Origin: Anaerolineae bacterium
GTDB taxonomy: Bacteria > Chloroflexota > Anaerolineae > Aggregatilineales > UBA2796
Direction: 5' to 3'
Assembly (NCBI GenBank): GCA_019637615.1
Contig: JAHBVJ010000034.1
Span: forward strand, 1 to 64,000
DNA length: 64,000 bases
The translations under genes were made by a program, and so were the position numbers. Below the pieces are notes generated by a model. It ran no database searches and was not told the DNA's origin. It saw only the letters and a list, made by a program, of their open reading frames with translations. Numbering within the stretch: the first letter of the stretch is position 1; every line of letters begins with the position of its first letter. Shown in pieces: positions 49,748 to 59,258 of this stretch.

Positions 49748-50992
49748 CTACTCCTTCACCACCCACCGCAAATGCGCCGGACGTTCAGGCCGACGCCAAT
49801 CGATGCGCTGCAATTCCTTCGCCAGCGCTTCCAGATTCGCCAGATTGCGCACCGCCAGAAAATCATCCACATATGGCAGCATGGCCTGTGCGCCGCGTGT
49901 GATCGGTTCGTAGCGTTCCCCGCCGATCAGTGGATTCAGCCAGATTACGCGGTTTGCGTTGCGTTGCAGCCGATCCATCTCGCTGCGTAGCTGCTCTGGA
50001 TCGCCGCGATCCCACCCATCAGTGATCAAGATCACCACTGCCCCGCGTCCGAGCACACGCCGCGCCCACACGAAATTGAACGCGTGCAAATTGTCTCCGA
50101 TGCGCGTTCCGCCGCCCCAATCCTGCACCGTCTCGCTGACCTGCTTCAGCGTCACGTCGATGGATTTGTGCCGCAGTGGTCGCGTGATCCGAGTCAGGCG
50201 CGTGCTGAACACGAACGACTCGACCTGATAAATACTGTTTGCCAGCGTGTGCATGAAATGCAGCAGCAAACGCGTGTAGCGTTCCATGCTCCCGCTGATG
50301 TCGCAGATCAGCACCAACGGGCGCGGCTTGATCTTCTGTCGGCGCGTCGGCAGGCTGATCGGCTCACCGGCATAGCGCATATTCCGCCGGAATGCCCGCC
50401 GCAGATCGAGCAGCTCGCCCTTCCCCGGCACAAAACGCCGCGTCTTCCGCGTGCCAAGACTCCATCGCAGTGACGCCATCGCTTTTCGTGCCGCCGCGAT
50501 CTCCTCGCCCGTCATCAACGCGAAGTCCTTGCGACGCAGCACTTCATTTTCGCTGACCGTCTGGTACACCACGATCATTTCTTCGTCGTTCTCAGGGCGA
50601 TCATCGTGGAAGGCTGTGTTGTCTCGGTAACTTGGATTCGGCAAAATGCGTGGCTGCTCGGATTTCGACGCCTGATTTCCCGACTCCAGCCCGATATTGA
50701 TCCAGCCATCGCCATGACGCTTCCAGAATAGCTCAAACGCCTGATCAAACAGTTCCAGATCGCGCTGTCGGCTCACGATCAACGCGCGCAGGGCGTGACG
50801 GAAGTCTTCTTTGCGCCCCAACTGAATATGTTGGAGCGCGTTCGCCACTTCGATCATGCGGTTGGGCGAGACTGCCATGCCGAGCCGCTTGCATACGCGC
50901 CCGAACAGCAGCAGATTATGCAGCAGTTTGCCGCCTTCATAGGGCGTGCCGTCCGGACCCAAATACCCGCCGGGACGAGGAAGATTCGTCAT
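49748..50992 (-). CDS. VWA-domain protein, CoxE-like
   Basis: 414 residues. CoxE-type features: LLLFGRVCKRLGMAVSPNRM at the start, a linker in the middle, and the metal-binding MIDAS sequence LVLICDISGSMERYT (231-235). The C-terminal part has VVILITDGWDRGDPEQL and VIWLNPLIGGERYEP. CoxE proteins work with MoxR/CoxD AAA ATPases in assembling metal enzymes. Here the likely partner is at 58235, ~8 kb away, not adjacent. ATG 50992 has no strong ribosome site. No CO dehydrogenase genes in the window. Confidence 0.88.
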   Translation of the reverse strand: MTNLPRPGGYLGPDGTPYEGGKLLHNLLLFGRVCKRLGMAVSPNRMIEVANALQHIQLGRKEDFRHALRALIVSRQRDLELFDQAFELFWKRHGDGWINIGLESGNQASKSEQPRILPNPSYRDNTAFHDDRPENDEEMIVVYQTVSENEVLRRKDFALMTGEEIAAARKAMASLRWSLGTRKTRRFVPGKGELLDLRRAFRRNMRYAGEPISLPTRRQKIKPRPLVLICDISGSMERYTRLLLHFMHTLANSIYQVESFVFSTRLTRITRPLRHKSIDVTLKQVSETVQDWGGGTRIGDNLHAFNFVWARRVLGRGAVVILITDGWDRGDPEQLRSEMDRLQRNANRVIWLNPLIGGERYEPITRGAQAMLPYVDDFLAVRNLANLEALAKELQRIDWRRPERPAHLRWVVKE

Positions 50993-51356
50993 ATTTTCGT
51001 CTATTCGTACATTATTATTTAGGTGGATTCTGGCACAGGTTCGCTCACGTAAGCAAGGATGATCCGGTCACAGGAAATACCAGCCTCTGTAAGCGCCATC
51101 TGCCAGTTCACATTCTACCAAGTATACGCCCCCTATTTCACTTGCCGTTTGAGTCTTGGAACGGCTGCGCACTTTCAGCCCAATTCTGCCTCCTCAACCG
51201 TGACTCTACGAGCAACCCGAAATGGAAACACGGCGATTCCGCTGCACCATCGATGTGGATGGTCACCGGAATCATTCATCCGCGTGCAGGGCAGCAAAAA
51301 GGGGCAGGTTCATGCGAACCTACCCCTTAGTTCAGACAACCTTATGGGATGTCAGA
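50993..51356. other. 364-base intergenic region, CoxE-like gene to hppA
   Basis: The stretch holds the hppA terminator at 51296-51326 and presumably the promoter of the CoxE-like gene. Nothing else is seen; frames crossing it lack starts and codon patterns of genes. Confidence 0.6.
51296..51326 (-). terminator. Intrinsic terminator of hppA
   Basis: Arms 51301-51311 and 51316-51326 pair over 11 bp (one G-U on the minus-strand RNA), followed on that strand by T5 (51296-51300). It is 31 bases past the hppA stop. Confidence 0.9.
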
Positions 51357-53951
51357 TTACCCGCCGATAGGAGCCGTCGGGTCTTCCACCGCGTCGCCTG
51401 TGCGGCTGCGCTGGACGGAATACAGCACCACGCCGAGCAGCACCAGCATCACGATCACGGTGATCGCGACGGTGCCACCGTTCGTGCCACTCGCGGTTTG
51501 CGCCGCGTAGGTCACGATCAACGGAGCAGCCAACAGCGAGACGAGGTTGATCACCTTGATCATCGGGTTCAGCGCGGGGCCAGCCGTATCCTTGAACGGA
51601 TCACCCACCGTGTCACCGACCACCGTGGCCTTGTGCGGTTCAGACCGCTTGCCACCGTAGTGCCCTTGCTCGACGAACTTCTTGGCATTGTCCCACGCGC
51701 CGCCCGCGTTCGCCATGAACACCGCCATCAACTGACCGGTGAGGATGATGCCCGCGTTAAAGCCGCCCAACGCGCTCGCGCCGAGCAAGAACCCGACGAT
51801 GATCGGGCTGAGTACGGCGACCACACCTACGGGCAGCAGTTCGCGCTGCGCCGCCTGTGTCGAGACGCTCACGCACTCGGCATAGTCAGGCGTCTTGGTG
51901 CCTTCCATGATGCCGGGGATGCGCAGTTGACGGCGTACCACGGCGATCATCTTGAAGGCAGCGCGGTTCACGCTCATGATCAGCAGCGAGCTGAACAGGA
52001 AGATCAAACCGCCACCGACCAGCATACCGATGAAGGTGAGCGGATCAGCGATATTGATGCCCTTGCTGAACAGTGTCTGACTCAGGTCGATGCCTTGCCC
52101 CAACTGCGCGATGCGTGTGTCAGTCAAGAAAGCACCGAACAGCGACACGGCAGCGATCACCGCCGAGCCAATCGCTACGCCCTTAGTGATTGCCTTGGTC
52201 GTGTTACCGACGCCGTCGAGTTGTTCGAGCGTGTCGCCAGCGGCGTCAGCTTCACCAGCCAACTCAGCCACGCCTTGCGCGTTGTCAGAAATCGGGCCGA
52301 AGGCGTCCATCGAGACGTTGTTGCCTGTCAGCGTCAACATACCGATGCCCGTCATCGCGATACCGTACAACACGGCAGAGAACGTATCCACGCCCGTCAG
52401 CGGGAAGGCCGTGAAGATCACCAGCGAGGCCAACAGCGCACCAGCGATCACGATCACGGCGGCGGTGCTCGACTCCATACCGACCGACAGACCGCGCAAA
52501 ATCACCGTTGCGGGGCCAGTTTGCGAGTTACGGGCAATATCCTTGACAGCTTCGTGTTCGGTGTCGGTGAAGTATGCCGTCACCTGCTCGATCACGATGG
52601 CGAGGATGATACCGATCACGGTTGCCGCCAACGGCTGCCAGATGATCGCGCCCGTTGCCGGATCGCGCATGTAGAACAGCGTCACCAGCGTAAACAGCAC
52701 CACACTAACGCCCGCCGAGATGCGGAACCCACCAGTGATAGCACCGAGCGCATCCTTTTCTTCGTTGCTGCTGCGCACGAAGTAGGTACCGATGATCGAA
52801 CTCAACACGCCGACGCCGCGCACCACCAACGGGAACACGATCCAGATGCGTGAGTTCGTCGCGAACGACAGCGTCAGACCGAGGATCAACGCCGACACGA
52901 TGGTGACTTCGTAGCTCTCGAAGATGTCTGCCGCCATACCAGCGCAGTCACCAACGTTATCACCCACGAGGTCAGCGATCACAGCAGCGTTGCGTGGGTC
53001 GTCTTCCGGCAGTCCGGCTTCAACCTTACCCACGAGGTCAGCGCCCACGTCGGCAGCCTTGGTGAAGATGCCGCCGCCAACGCGCATAAACAACGCCAGC
53101 AGCGTGCCGCCGAAGCCGAAGCCTAGCAGCGCGTCTGGCGAGGCAATACCAAAGATGATGAAGATGACGGTGCCGCCTAGCAACCCGAGGCCGTCCGTCA
53201 ACATACCTGTAATCGTGCCAGAACGGTACGCAATGCGCAGGGCTTCGCTGTAACCACGCTTCGAATCGACAGCCGCCGCCGCCACACGGACGTTCCCTTG
53301 GACTGCCATGTTCATCCCGACGAAACCAACCATCGCGGAGAACAACGCGCCGACCAAGAAGCCGATCGAGCGACCAAGCGCCACATTCAAGCGTGCCGCA
53401 TCGCAGTTCGGGCCAGCCACACGGGCGATCTCTGCCTCAAGCTGACCGCGCAGCAGCGCCGCCTGCTCGATGGTGGTCTTTACCCATGCTGCTTGTTGAT
53501 CAGCAGGAACGTCGGCAGGAGCGACAACCGAGGTATTGGAAGCCTGTGCTGCCTGAACAATATCGTAAGAAGCTTTATTTTGGACAAATTCCGCTTTTTG
53601 CGCGTCAGTCCCATTGACTGGGCCATTCGCGAGGTAAGCCTCTTCGGCTGCGGTCGCCTCGGTCGGACAAAAGCGGATTACGGAGAAGGGTGTGGGTTGA
53701 ACGACAAATACGCTGAAGAACAATACGACAACCAGCACGACAATCAAGATCGCGATGGTACGAAGTTGTGAACTCAAATAGGCATTTGCACCTGTGCGGA
53801 TATAGTTCCACACTTCCTGCATTTTCTTGGAACCCTTCGGTTCGGCTAAGATCTGACGGGCCAAGAACACCGCATAGAGTAACCCTGCGATGGCGATGCC
53901 GAGAACGATGAATATCATGGCGTTCTCGACTTGCGTAAACGTTTGGCTCAT
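51357..53951 (-). CDS. hppA: Membrane proton-pumping pyrophosphatase, K+-independent type
   Basis: 864 residues, long against the usual ~670-770. The catalytic loops are intact: DVGADLVGKVEAGLPEDDPR, VGDNVGDCAGMAADIFESY and the C-terminal GGAWDNAKKFVEQG. At the monovalent-cation site the sequence reads GNTTKAITKG: Lys 586 replaces the Ala of K+-dependent enzymes, so it should be a K+-independent proton pump. About 100 residues (~88-188) rich in Ala/Asp/Gln are inserted in an outer loop after the second helix, which accounts for the extra length. ATG 53951 follows AGGGGG. It hydrolyses PPi to energise the membrane. Confidence 0.96.
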   Translation of the reverse strand: MSQTFTQVENAMIFIVLGIAIAGLLYAVFLARQILAEPKGSKKMQEVWNYIRTGANAYLSSQLRTIAILIVVLVVVLFFSVFVVQPTPFSVIRFCPTEATAAEEAYLANGPVNGTDAQKAEFVQNKASYDIVQAAQASNTSVVAPADVPADQQAAWVKTTIEQAALLRGQLEAEIARVAGPNCDAARLNVALGRSIGFLVGALFSAMVGFVGMNMAVQGNVRVAAAAVDSKRGYSEALRIAYRSGTITGMLTDGLGLLGGTVIFIIFGIASPDALLGFGFGGTLLALFMRVGGGIFTKAADVGADLVGKVEAGLPEDDPRNAAVIADLVGDNVGDCAGMAADIFESYEVTIVSALILGLTLSFATNSRIWIVFPLVVRGVGVLSSIIGTYFVRSSNEEKDALGAITGGFRISAGVSVVLFTLVTLFYMRDPATGAIIWQPLAATVIGIILAIVIEQVTAYFTDTEHEAVKDIARNSQTGPATVILRGLSVGMESSTAAVIVIAGALLASLVIFTAFPLTGVDTFSAVLYGIAMTGIGMLTLTGNNVSMDAFGPISDNAQGVAELAGEADAAGDTLEQLDGVGNTTKAITKGVAIGSAVIAAVSLFGAFLTDTRIAQLGQGIDLSQTLFSKGINIADPLTFIGMLVGGGLIFLFSSLLIMSVNRAAFKMIAVVRRQLRIPGIMEGTKTPDYAECVSVSTQAAQRELLPVGVVAVLSPIIVGFLLGASALGGFNAGIILTGQLMAVFMANAGGAWDNAKKFVEQGHYGGKRSEPHKATVVGDTVGDPFKDTAGPALNPMIKVINLVSLLAAPLIVTYAAQTASGTNGGTVAITVIVMLVLLGVVLYSVQRSRTGDAVEDPTAPIGG

Positions 53952-54129
53952 TTAAGAACCCCCTTCTAAAATATCTAGCACGTATAATTTAATAGCGCGT
54001 ACCTATTACGCGTTTCGCGCTATGACAGGCATTTTAGAGTTGTGCCAAAACTCTCTCTCTCCAGAGATTAAAAAGCGATCTGCAATTCTACTCACAAGTT
54101 GAGGGGCTGACAATGCTAATTGTGAAAAC

Positions 54130-55188
54130 ATGAAATATCATTACTTTCCTGCGATTGTACAGGCCCTTCTCGCGGCAATTTTCTTCGGCGCAAGTGCTCC
54201 TTTCGCTAAATTATTGCTGGGTCAGCTAGAACCGGTGACCCTAGCCGCCCTACTATATCTCGGCAGTGGATTTGGTGCGTTGGCCTTTAACCGCCTGAAT
54301 TTGCTCGGCAGCGCGACGAGCGAAGCGCCACTCACCCGTGCCGAACTTGGTTGGCTGGCAAGCGCGATCATCGCGGGCGGTATCATCGGCGCGATCCTCC
54401 AACTGGTGAGCCTGCGCAGCACACCCGCCGCAACCGCCTCGCTGCTGCTAAATTTCGAAGGCGTTGCCACCACATTGATCGCGGCGTTGGTGTTCAAGGA
54501 AGCGATCAGCCGCCGCACCGTGCTGTCGATCCTGTGCGTCACCGCTGCCAGCATCATCTTATCATGGGATGGCAGCGGGCAGTGGGGCATTTCGGTAGGC
54601 GCGCTCGGCATTCTGCTGGCGTGCCTGTTTTGGGGCATCGACAACAATCTGACGCGCAACATCTCCGCCAAGAATCCATTGACTATCGTCATCGCGAAAG
54701 GCTTAGTCGCTGGCTCGTTTTCGCTGCTGCTCACCTTATTGCTCGGTAATCGTCTGCCCGGTATCGAGATCATCCTCGGCGCTTTATTCTTAGGCGCTCT
54801 CAGCTACGGTCTGAGCCTGATTTTGTTCATCCGTGCCATGCGTGGGCTAGGCGCTGCACGTACCAGCGCACTGTTCGGTACAGCTCCGCTAATCGGTGTG
54901 GCGCTGTCGCTGGCAATTTTTCGCGATCCGCTGACGCCAACTTTCCTGATCGCGCTGCTGTTGATGACAGTTGGTACTGTCATCTTGCTCAACGAGGATC
55001 ACCAGCATATCCATTTCCACGCGCTGACCACCCACGAGCATCGCCATCGCCACGACGACGCGCACCACGAGCATACGCACCCTACTACTGAGTTACAGCA
55101 AGCGCATTCGCACCTTCACACACATCAACCGACCGAACATCAGCACGCGCACATGCCAGATACCGATCACCGTCACACGCACTTATGA
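54130..55188 (+). CDS. DMT/EamA-family transporter with His-rich C-terminal tail
   Basis: 352 residues. Ten hydrophobic helices in two EamA repeats fill ~1-295 (ALLAAIFFGASAPFAKLLLG; LLACLFWGIDNNLTRNISAK). The final ~60 residues are almost wholly His, Asp, Thr and Glu (HEHRHRHDDAHHEHTHP, LHTHQPTEHQHAH), a cytosolic metal-binding tail as in many Zn/Ni/Co transporters. So a metal ion, or metal regulation, is plausible; the EamA family otherwise exports metabolites. The start follows a ~178-base gap from hppA. The tail is not low-complexity DNA slippage, since His codons alternate. Confidence 0.88.
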   Translation: MKYHYFPAIVQALLAAIFFGASAPFAKLLLGQLEPVTLAALLYLGSGFGALAFNRLNLLGSATSEAPLTRAELGWLASAIIAGGIIGAILQLVSLRSTPAATASLLLNFEGVATTLIAALVFKEAISRRTVLSILCVTAASIILSWDGSGQWGISVGALGILLACLFWGIDNNLTRNISAKNPLTIVIAKGLVAGSFSLLLTLLLGNRLPGIEIILGALFLGALSYGLSLILFIRAMRGLGAARTSALFGTAPLIGVALSLAIFRDPLTPTFLIALLLMTVGTVILLNEDHQHIHFHALTTHEHRHRHDDAHHEHTHPTTELQQAHSHLHTHQPTEHQHAHMPDTDHRHTHL

Positions 55189-55214
55189 TAAGGATTAGAT
55201 TGGAGTAGACCCGA

Positions 55215-56315
55215 ATGACTGACCGTGTACTGACCTTGCGTGACCTCAACCGTGCCACCTTGTCGCGCCAATTACTGCTCGAACGCTCCACGCTCTCCAC
55301 CTCTGCCGCCATCCAGCGCTTGGTCGGTCTGCAAGCTCAGGTGCCGTTACCTCCCTATGTCGGACTGTGGACGCGCGTACAAAACTTCCAGCGCGACGAT
55401 CTCGCCAGCCTGATCGAGAAACGTAGCGTCATCAAAGCCACCTTGATGCGTGCGACGCTGCACCTCGCCACTACCGACGATTATTTGTGGCTGCGTCCAA
55501 CGCTGCAACCTGTGCTTACCAGCGCCCAAGAATCCATCGCCAAGCGGCGCGGCGAAGAAGTCGATGTGAACGAATTAGTAGCGGTGGCGCGCGACTATAT
55601 CGCTAAAGAGCCACGCACGTTCGCGGAACTCAGCGCCATGCTATCCGAACTCCATCCTGACACGGATGTCGGCTCGATGCGCTACACCGTGCGCACGCAT
55701 TTGCCGCTAGTGCAAGTGCCCATCACGACGGGCTGGAGCTATCCCGGCACGCCTAAATTCACGCTGGCGGATGACTGGCTTGGCAAACCGATCCCCGATA
55801 CGGAGCATCTGCGCGAATTGGTGTTCCGCTATCTTGCCGCTTTTGGTCCTGCCAGCGCCACCGATATGCAGTCATGGTCTGGTCTCGCCAAGTTAAAAGA
55901 GGTCTTCGAGCAATTGAAGCCCGACTTGCGCGTTTACCGTGACGAAACCAAGCGAGAGATGTTCGACCTGCCCGACCTCGAGCTACCGGATGCTGACACG
56001 CCCGCACCGGTTCGCTTTCTGCCGGAGTTCGACAACATCTTGCTTTCCCACAGCAAGCGCACGCGCATTGTTGCGGATGCGTACCGTTCACAGGTCTATC
56101 TGCCCGCCTTGCGTGTCGCCGCTACCATCTTGGTCGATGGCTTTGTACATGGCGCGTGGAAGGTCGAGAAGACCAAAACCGCCGCCACGCTCGTGATCAC
56201 ACCGTTCGAACCGTTGACAGCGTCAGATCGCAAGGCGCTGACCGAAGAAGCGGAAAAGCTAGTTCGCTTCATCGAAGGCAGCGCCAAAAATTACGAGGTC
56301 AAGTTCGTAGATTGA
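55215..56315 (+). CDS. Winged-helix DNA-binding protein, AlkZ-like (HTH_42)
   Basis: 366 residues. It begins LTLRDLNRATLSRQLLLERS and has RLVGLQAQVPLPPYVGLWTR; the Gln-x-Gln (QAQ) sits where AlkZ-type glycosylases carry their catalytic Q-x-Q/Q-x-D. RATLHLATTDDYLW and FLPEFDNILLSHSKRTRI are family features. Relatives unhook DNA crosslinks or azinomycin adducts. Glycosylase activity here is inferred. It starts 27 bases after the transporter stop; AAGGATT-like sequence lies upstream. Confidence 0.8.
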   Translation: MTDRVLTLRDLNRATLSRQLLLERSTLSTSAAIQRLVGLQAQVPLPPYVGLWTRVQNFQRDDLASLIEKRSVIKATLMRATLHLATTDDYLWLRPTLQPVLTSAQESIAKRRGEEVDVNELVAVARDYIAKEPRTFAELSAMLSELHPDTDVGSMRYTVRTHLPLVQVPITTGWSYPGTPKFTLADDWLGKPIPDTEHLRELVFRYLAAFGPASATDMQSWSGLAKLKEVFEQLKPDLRVYRDETKREMFDLPDLELPDADTPAPVRFLPEFDNILLSHSKRTRIVADAYRSQVYLPALRVAATILVDGFVHGAWKVEKTKTAATLVITPFEPLTASDRKALTEEAEKLVRFIEGSAKNYEVKFVD

Positions 56316-56347
56316 GCGTCTCCTGAAGGGCGCTGACCTTGCAACAA

Positions 56348-56372
56348 AAAACTCGGCTCATCACCGAGTTTT
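56348..56372. terminator. Bidirectional intrinsic terminator
   Basis: AAAACTCGG (56348-56356) and CCGAGTTTT (56364-56372) pair around a 7-base loop. A and T runs on the two sides suit both the + gene ending at 56315 and the - gene ending at 56425. Confidence 0.9.
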
Positions 56373-56424
56373 CTAACTGTGGTTCTAAACTGTCAGCATC
56401 TGCGTACAAGGCGAGAAGCGAAAA

Positions 56425-57150
56425 TTAGGCCGCTGTCACGTCCACGAACTTCTTGAACAAAGCCAGCATCGTCGCGTCGGTGTCTACGAGACTTTCAGGA
56501 TGCCATTGGACGCCCACCGCGAACTGCGCACCGACGTATTCAACCGCCTCGATCACACCATCCGGTGCATAAGCCGCCGCCACAAAACCCGGCGCAACAT
56601 TACCCACCGCTTGATGGTGAAAGCTGTTGACTTGTCCGGCCTCGCCCAAGACACCTGCGAGATGCGTGTTTTCCACCGTCTTGATCGCGTGTGCCACATA
56701 ATTACGTGGTTTTTCAGGGAAATACTGGTGACGCAGCGCGTTCGGCACGAAATCGGAGACATCTTGCACCAAGGTGCCGCCTGCCGCCACGTTCAATCCT
56801 TGCGAACCGCGACATACGCCCAAAATCGGCTTGCCGTCTTCCAGCGCCCAGCGCAGCAGGATCATCTCGGTTTCGTCGCGCAGGTTGTCGATGCCTTCGG
56901 TTTTATCATATTTCTGCTCGTGATAGCACGCGGGCGAAAGATCGCCACCGCCAGCCATGAACAAGCCGTCCAGACGCGCATACAGCCGACGCAGCGTGGT
57001 GAGGCCAAGCGCCAGTGGCAGCAAGACAGGCAGCGCGCCCGCTAATTCCAGTGCATGGAGATACGGTCGGCTCATCGAAAATCGTTCTGGCATTGATTCG
57101 GGCGATGTTTTATCGTGAAATGTAGGGATACCGATTAATGGCGCGTTCAA
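56425..57150 (-). CDS. Class I glutamine amidotransferase-like gamma-glutamyl hydrolase (PuuD type)
   Basis: 241 residues. The nucleophile elbow PILGVCRGSQGLNVAAGG provides Cys, and the C-terminal GVQWHPESLVD provides His and Glu. MAGGGDLSPACYHE near residue 70 matches the PuuD family (gamma-glutamyl-GABA hydrolase in putrescine breakdown). The start is best read as TTG 57150 with GGGAGG 10 bases upstream; the frame goes to 57231 without a better site. The substrate may be any gamma-glutamyl compound. Confidence 0.88.
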   Translation of the reverse strand: MNAPLIGIPTFHDKTSPESMPERFSMSRPYLHALELAGALPVLLPLALGLTTLRRLYARLDGLFMAGGGDLSPACYHEQKYDKTEGIDNLRDETEMILLRWALEDGKPILGVCRGSQGLNVAAGGTLVQDVSDFVPNALRHQYFPEKPRNYVAHAIKTVENTHLAGVLGEAGQVNSFHHQAVGNVAPGFVAAAYAPDGVIEAVEYVGAQFAVGVQWHPESLVDTDATMLALFKKFVDVTAA

Positions 57151-57242
57151 AGTTTTGCCGTCCTCCCGACCGCTTTTGTTATGGTCTCTAGTATCACCTT
57201 GCAACCTTGCAGGAGCGTTGCGGCGATCCAAGAGACGGTAAC

Positions 57243-57265
57243 AAAAAAGCCCTGTTTAGTGGGCT
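57243..57265 (-). terminator. Intrinsic terminator of the methyltransferase gene
   Basis: On the minus strand AGCCC/GGGCT (57261-57265 with 57248-57252) pair around an 8-base loop, and T6 follows. It is 140 bases past the stop at 57405 and separates that gene from the next one on the same strand. Confidence 0.8.
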
Positions 57266-57404
57266 AGTCGAATGTCGAATTGTGTGTTGTAAATTCCCGT
57301 TCCACGGGCGAATAGGAATTTGATTAGATATTAACAGAATAGATCAGGCTTTGGCTACTTGTCAACGCCCACTGTGCAGTTTCCTGAATATTGTGACGGG
57401 GGTG

Positions 57405-58055
57405 TTAAAGCGAGCTAGCCGGACGATACGCCCAGACACCGATCAACGGATCGCCCTCTCTGCTGAACAAACTACGGTGTGATGACGGCGTGCGATCTTC
57501 GGCATGAATATCCGCGAACCCAGCTTGTCGGAAGTAAGTAGCGACCAGCATTGCTTTCTGTTCCATGCTGGCTTCGTGCCAGATCGCGACGGCTTTGGTC
57601 GGGAAGCAGCGGTTGCTGAAGGTGAAGACGGCTAATCCATCTGGCCTCAACACGCGGTATAAGTCCTTGAATATACTGATAGGGTCAGTCAGATATTGGA
57701 TCGAGACGGTACATATGGCGGCGTCGAAGGTGCCATCGTCAAATGGCATCCGGGGCGTTTTGTTCAAATTATGCACGACGAATTCACTGAGCTGCGGATT
57801 ATCGCGCATTTCTTCGGCGTTCATGCCAAGCCCAACGATCTTGGCGGCTTGATACGTAGCAGGTAGATGCGTCCGCCACGCCGACATCAGATCGAGGATG
57901 ACGCCGTCGGGTGGCAGCAGTTCCCCGTACAGCCGACTCGCCGCTGCAATCGCGCCGTCATCGATATGCACGACTTTGCGCGGCAAATCATAGAATAGCT
58001 CGTCGTCCGTTTCATCAATGCGGCGAAAATAATCGGCTGGCAAGTCATTCATCAT
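57405..58055 (-). CDS. SAM-dependent methyltransferase (Methyltransf_11-like)
   Basis: 216 residues. The SAM site reads GVILDLMSAWRTHLP near residue 55, followed by KIVGLGMNAEEMRDNPQL, FDAAICTVSIQYLTDP (motif II) and LYRVLRPDGLAVFTFSNR (motif III). Motif I is unusual: DLMSAW replaces the common D-x-G-x-G-x-G. Related proteins with LDLMS-W-SHLP exist (recalled). ATG 58055 (followed by a second ATG). Substrate unknown. Confidence 0.85.
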   Translation of the reverse strand: MMNDLPADYFRRIDETDDELFYDLPRKVVHIDDGAIAAASRLYGELLPPDGVILDLMSAWRTHLPATYQAAKIVGLGMNAEEMRDNPQLSEFVVHNLNKTPRMPFDDGTFDAAICTVSIQYLTDPISIFKDLYRVLRPDGLAVFTFSNRCFPTKAVAIWHEASMEQKAMLVATYFRQAGFADIHAEDRTPSSHRSLFSREGDPLIGVWAYRPASSL

Positions 58056-58234
58056 CTAGTAAACTTCTCGCACCCAATATTCAATTTACATTTTATGCAG
58101 TTTCGTTCCCGACAGGTGTAAATTTTTAGTTGCTAGGTCGCTAAGACTTGTCAACGCTACAATAGTAGTTGGAACCAAGCGGCAGCGTTACCGACTTTGT
58201 GGGATTCAACCTTGCCTTACCACGGAAAAAACTA

Positions 58235-59140
58235 ATGTTTAACAGCGTAGACTCTGTCCAAACCGCGCTTGCTGATCAGCGCTATATCGCAGAACGCAGC
58301 CTCGCCACTGCCATTTATTTGGCACTCCAGTTGCGGAAACCGATTTTCTTGGAGGGCGAAGCAGGCGTCGGCAAAACCGAGATCGCCAAAGTGCTCTCGG
58401 CGCTGCTCACCACGCCGTTGATCCGCTTGCAATGCTATGAAGGCTTGGACGCCAGCAGTGCGTTGTACGAATGGAACTATGCACACCAACTGTTGTATTT
58501 ACGCTTGCAAGAAGCCTCTGGCACCGGACGCGATGCCATGCGCTCAGGGTTATTCACCCGCGAATTTCTACAGCCGCGCCCCTTGTTACAAGCCGTCGAA
58601 GCCTGTGCGGCGGGTCAGCCGCCCGTGCTGCTAATTGACGAGATCGACCGTGCCGACGAGGAATTCGAGGCGTTGCTGCTCGAACTGCTCTCCGATTTTC
58701 AGATCACGATCCCGGAATTGGGCACTATCCGCGCCGGAACACCGCCCATCGTCGTCATTACCTCCAACCGCACGCGCGAGGTGCATGACGCGCTCAAACG
58801 CCGCTGCTTGTATTATTGGGTCGAATACCCCAGTTTTGAGAAAGAACTGCGCATCGTGCAGACCAGAGCGCCTCATGTGGAGCCGATGTTGGCGCGTCAG
58901 GTGACGGCCTTCATTCAAGACCTGCGTGCGCTGGAATTATTCAAAGCCCCCGGCGTGGCAGAGACATTGGACTGGACAGCCGCCTTGGTCGCCCTCGATC
59001 AGCGTGAGTTGTCGATTGATGTCGTGCGCGAAACCATCGGCGTGATCTTGAAATATCAAGATGACATCGAGACAGTCGTCAAAGGGGCACTGCCCGCCAT
59101 TCTGGATCGCGCCAAGGTGCGTGCGCAGGGCGTCGGGTAA
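58235..59140 (+). CDS. MoxR-family AAA+ ATPase (CoxD-like)
   Basis: 301 residues from ATG 58235. Walker A LEGEAGVGKTEIAK (41-48), Walker B PVLLIDEIDRADEEFEALLL, sensor 1 VVITSNRTREVHDAL and the arginine finger region complete the fold; the C-terminal lid (~210-301) follows. Such ATPases partner VWA proteins (CoxE) as chaperones inserting metals. The VWA gene at 49748 is separate. The start before position 58235 is weakly supported (frame open from 58169). Confidence 0.92.
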   Translation: MFNSVDSVQTALADQRYIAERSLATAIYLALQLRKPIFLEGEAGVGKTEIAKVLSALLTTPLIRLQCYEGLDASSALYEWNYAHQLLYLRLQEASGTGRDAMRSGLFTREFLQPRPLLQAVEACAAGQPPVLLIDEIDRADEEFEALLLELLSDFQITIPELGTIRAGTPPIVVITSNRTREVHDALKRRCLYYWVEYPSFEKELRIVQTRAPHVEPMLARQVTAFIQDLRALELFKAPGVAETLDWTAALVALDQRELSIDVVRETIGVILKYQDDIETVVKGALPAILDRAKVRAQGVG

Positions 59141-59258
59141 GAGTCTGGCTGGCAAATCCAAGCCGTTTTCGAACTGGATTGTCATCAACCCCTGACTCGT
59201 TTCATGATACAATCAAGTGTCGAACATCATTGAATTGCTTTACGTGGGGATTCGGATC

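Noticed and set aside
51222..52853. A 543-codon open frame on the plus strand opposite hppA
   Set aside because: It mirrors the pyrophosphatase gene; its product is rich in His, Gln, Arg and Asp with no domain, as expected from antisense of a conserved membrane protein gene.
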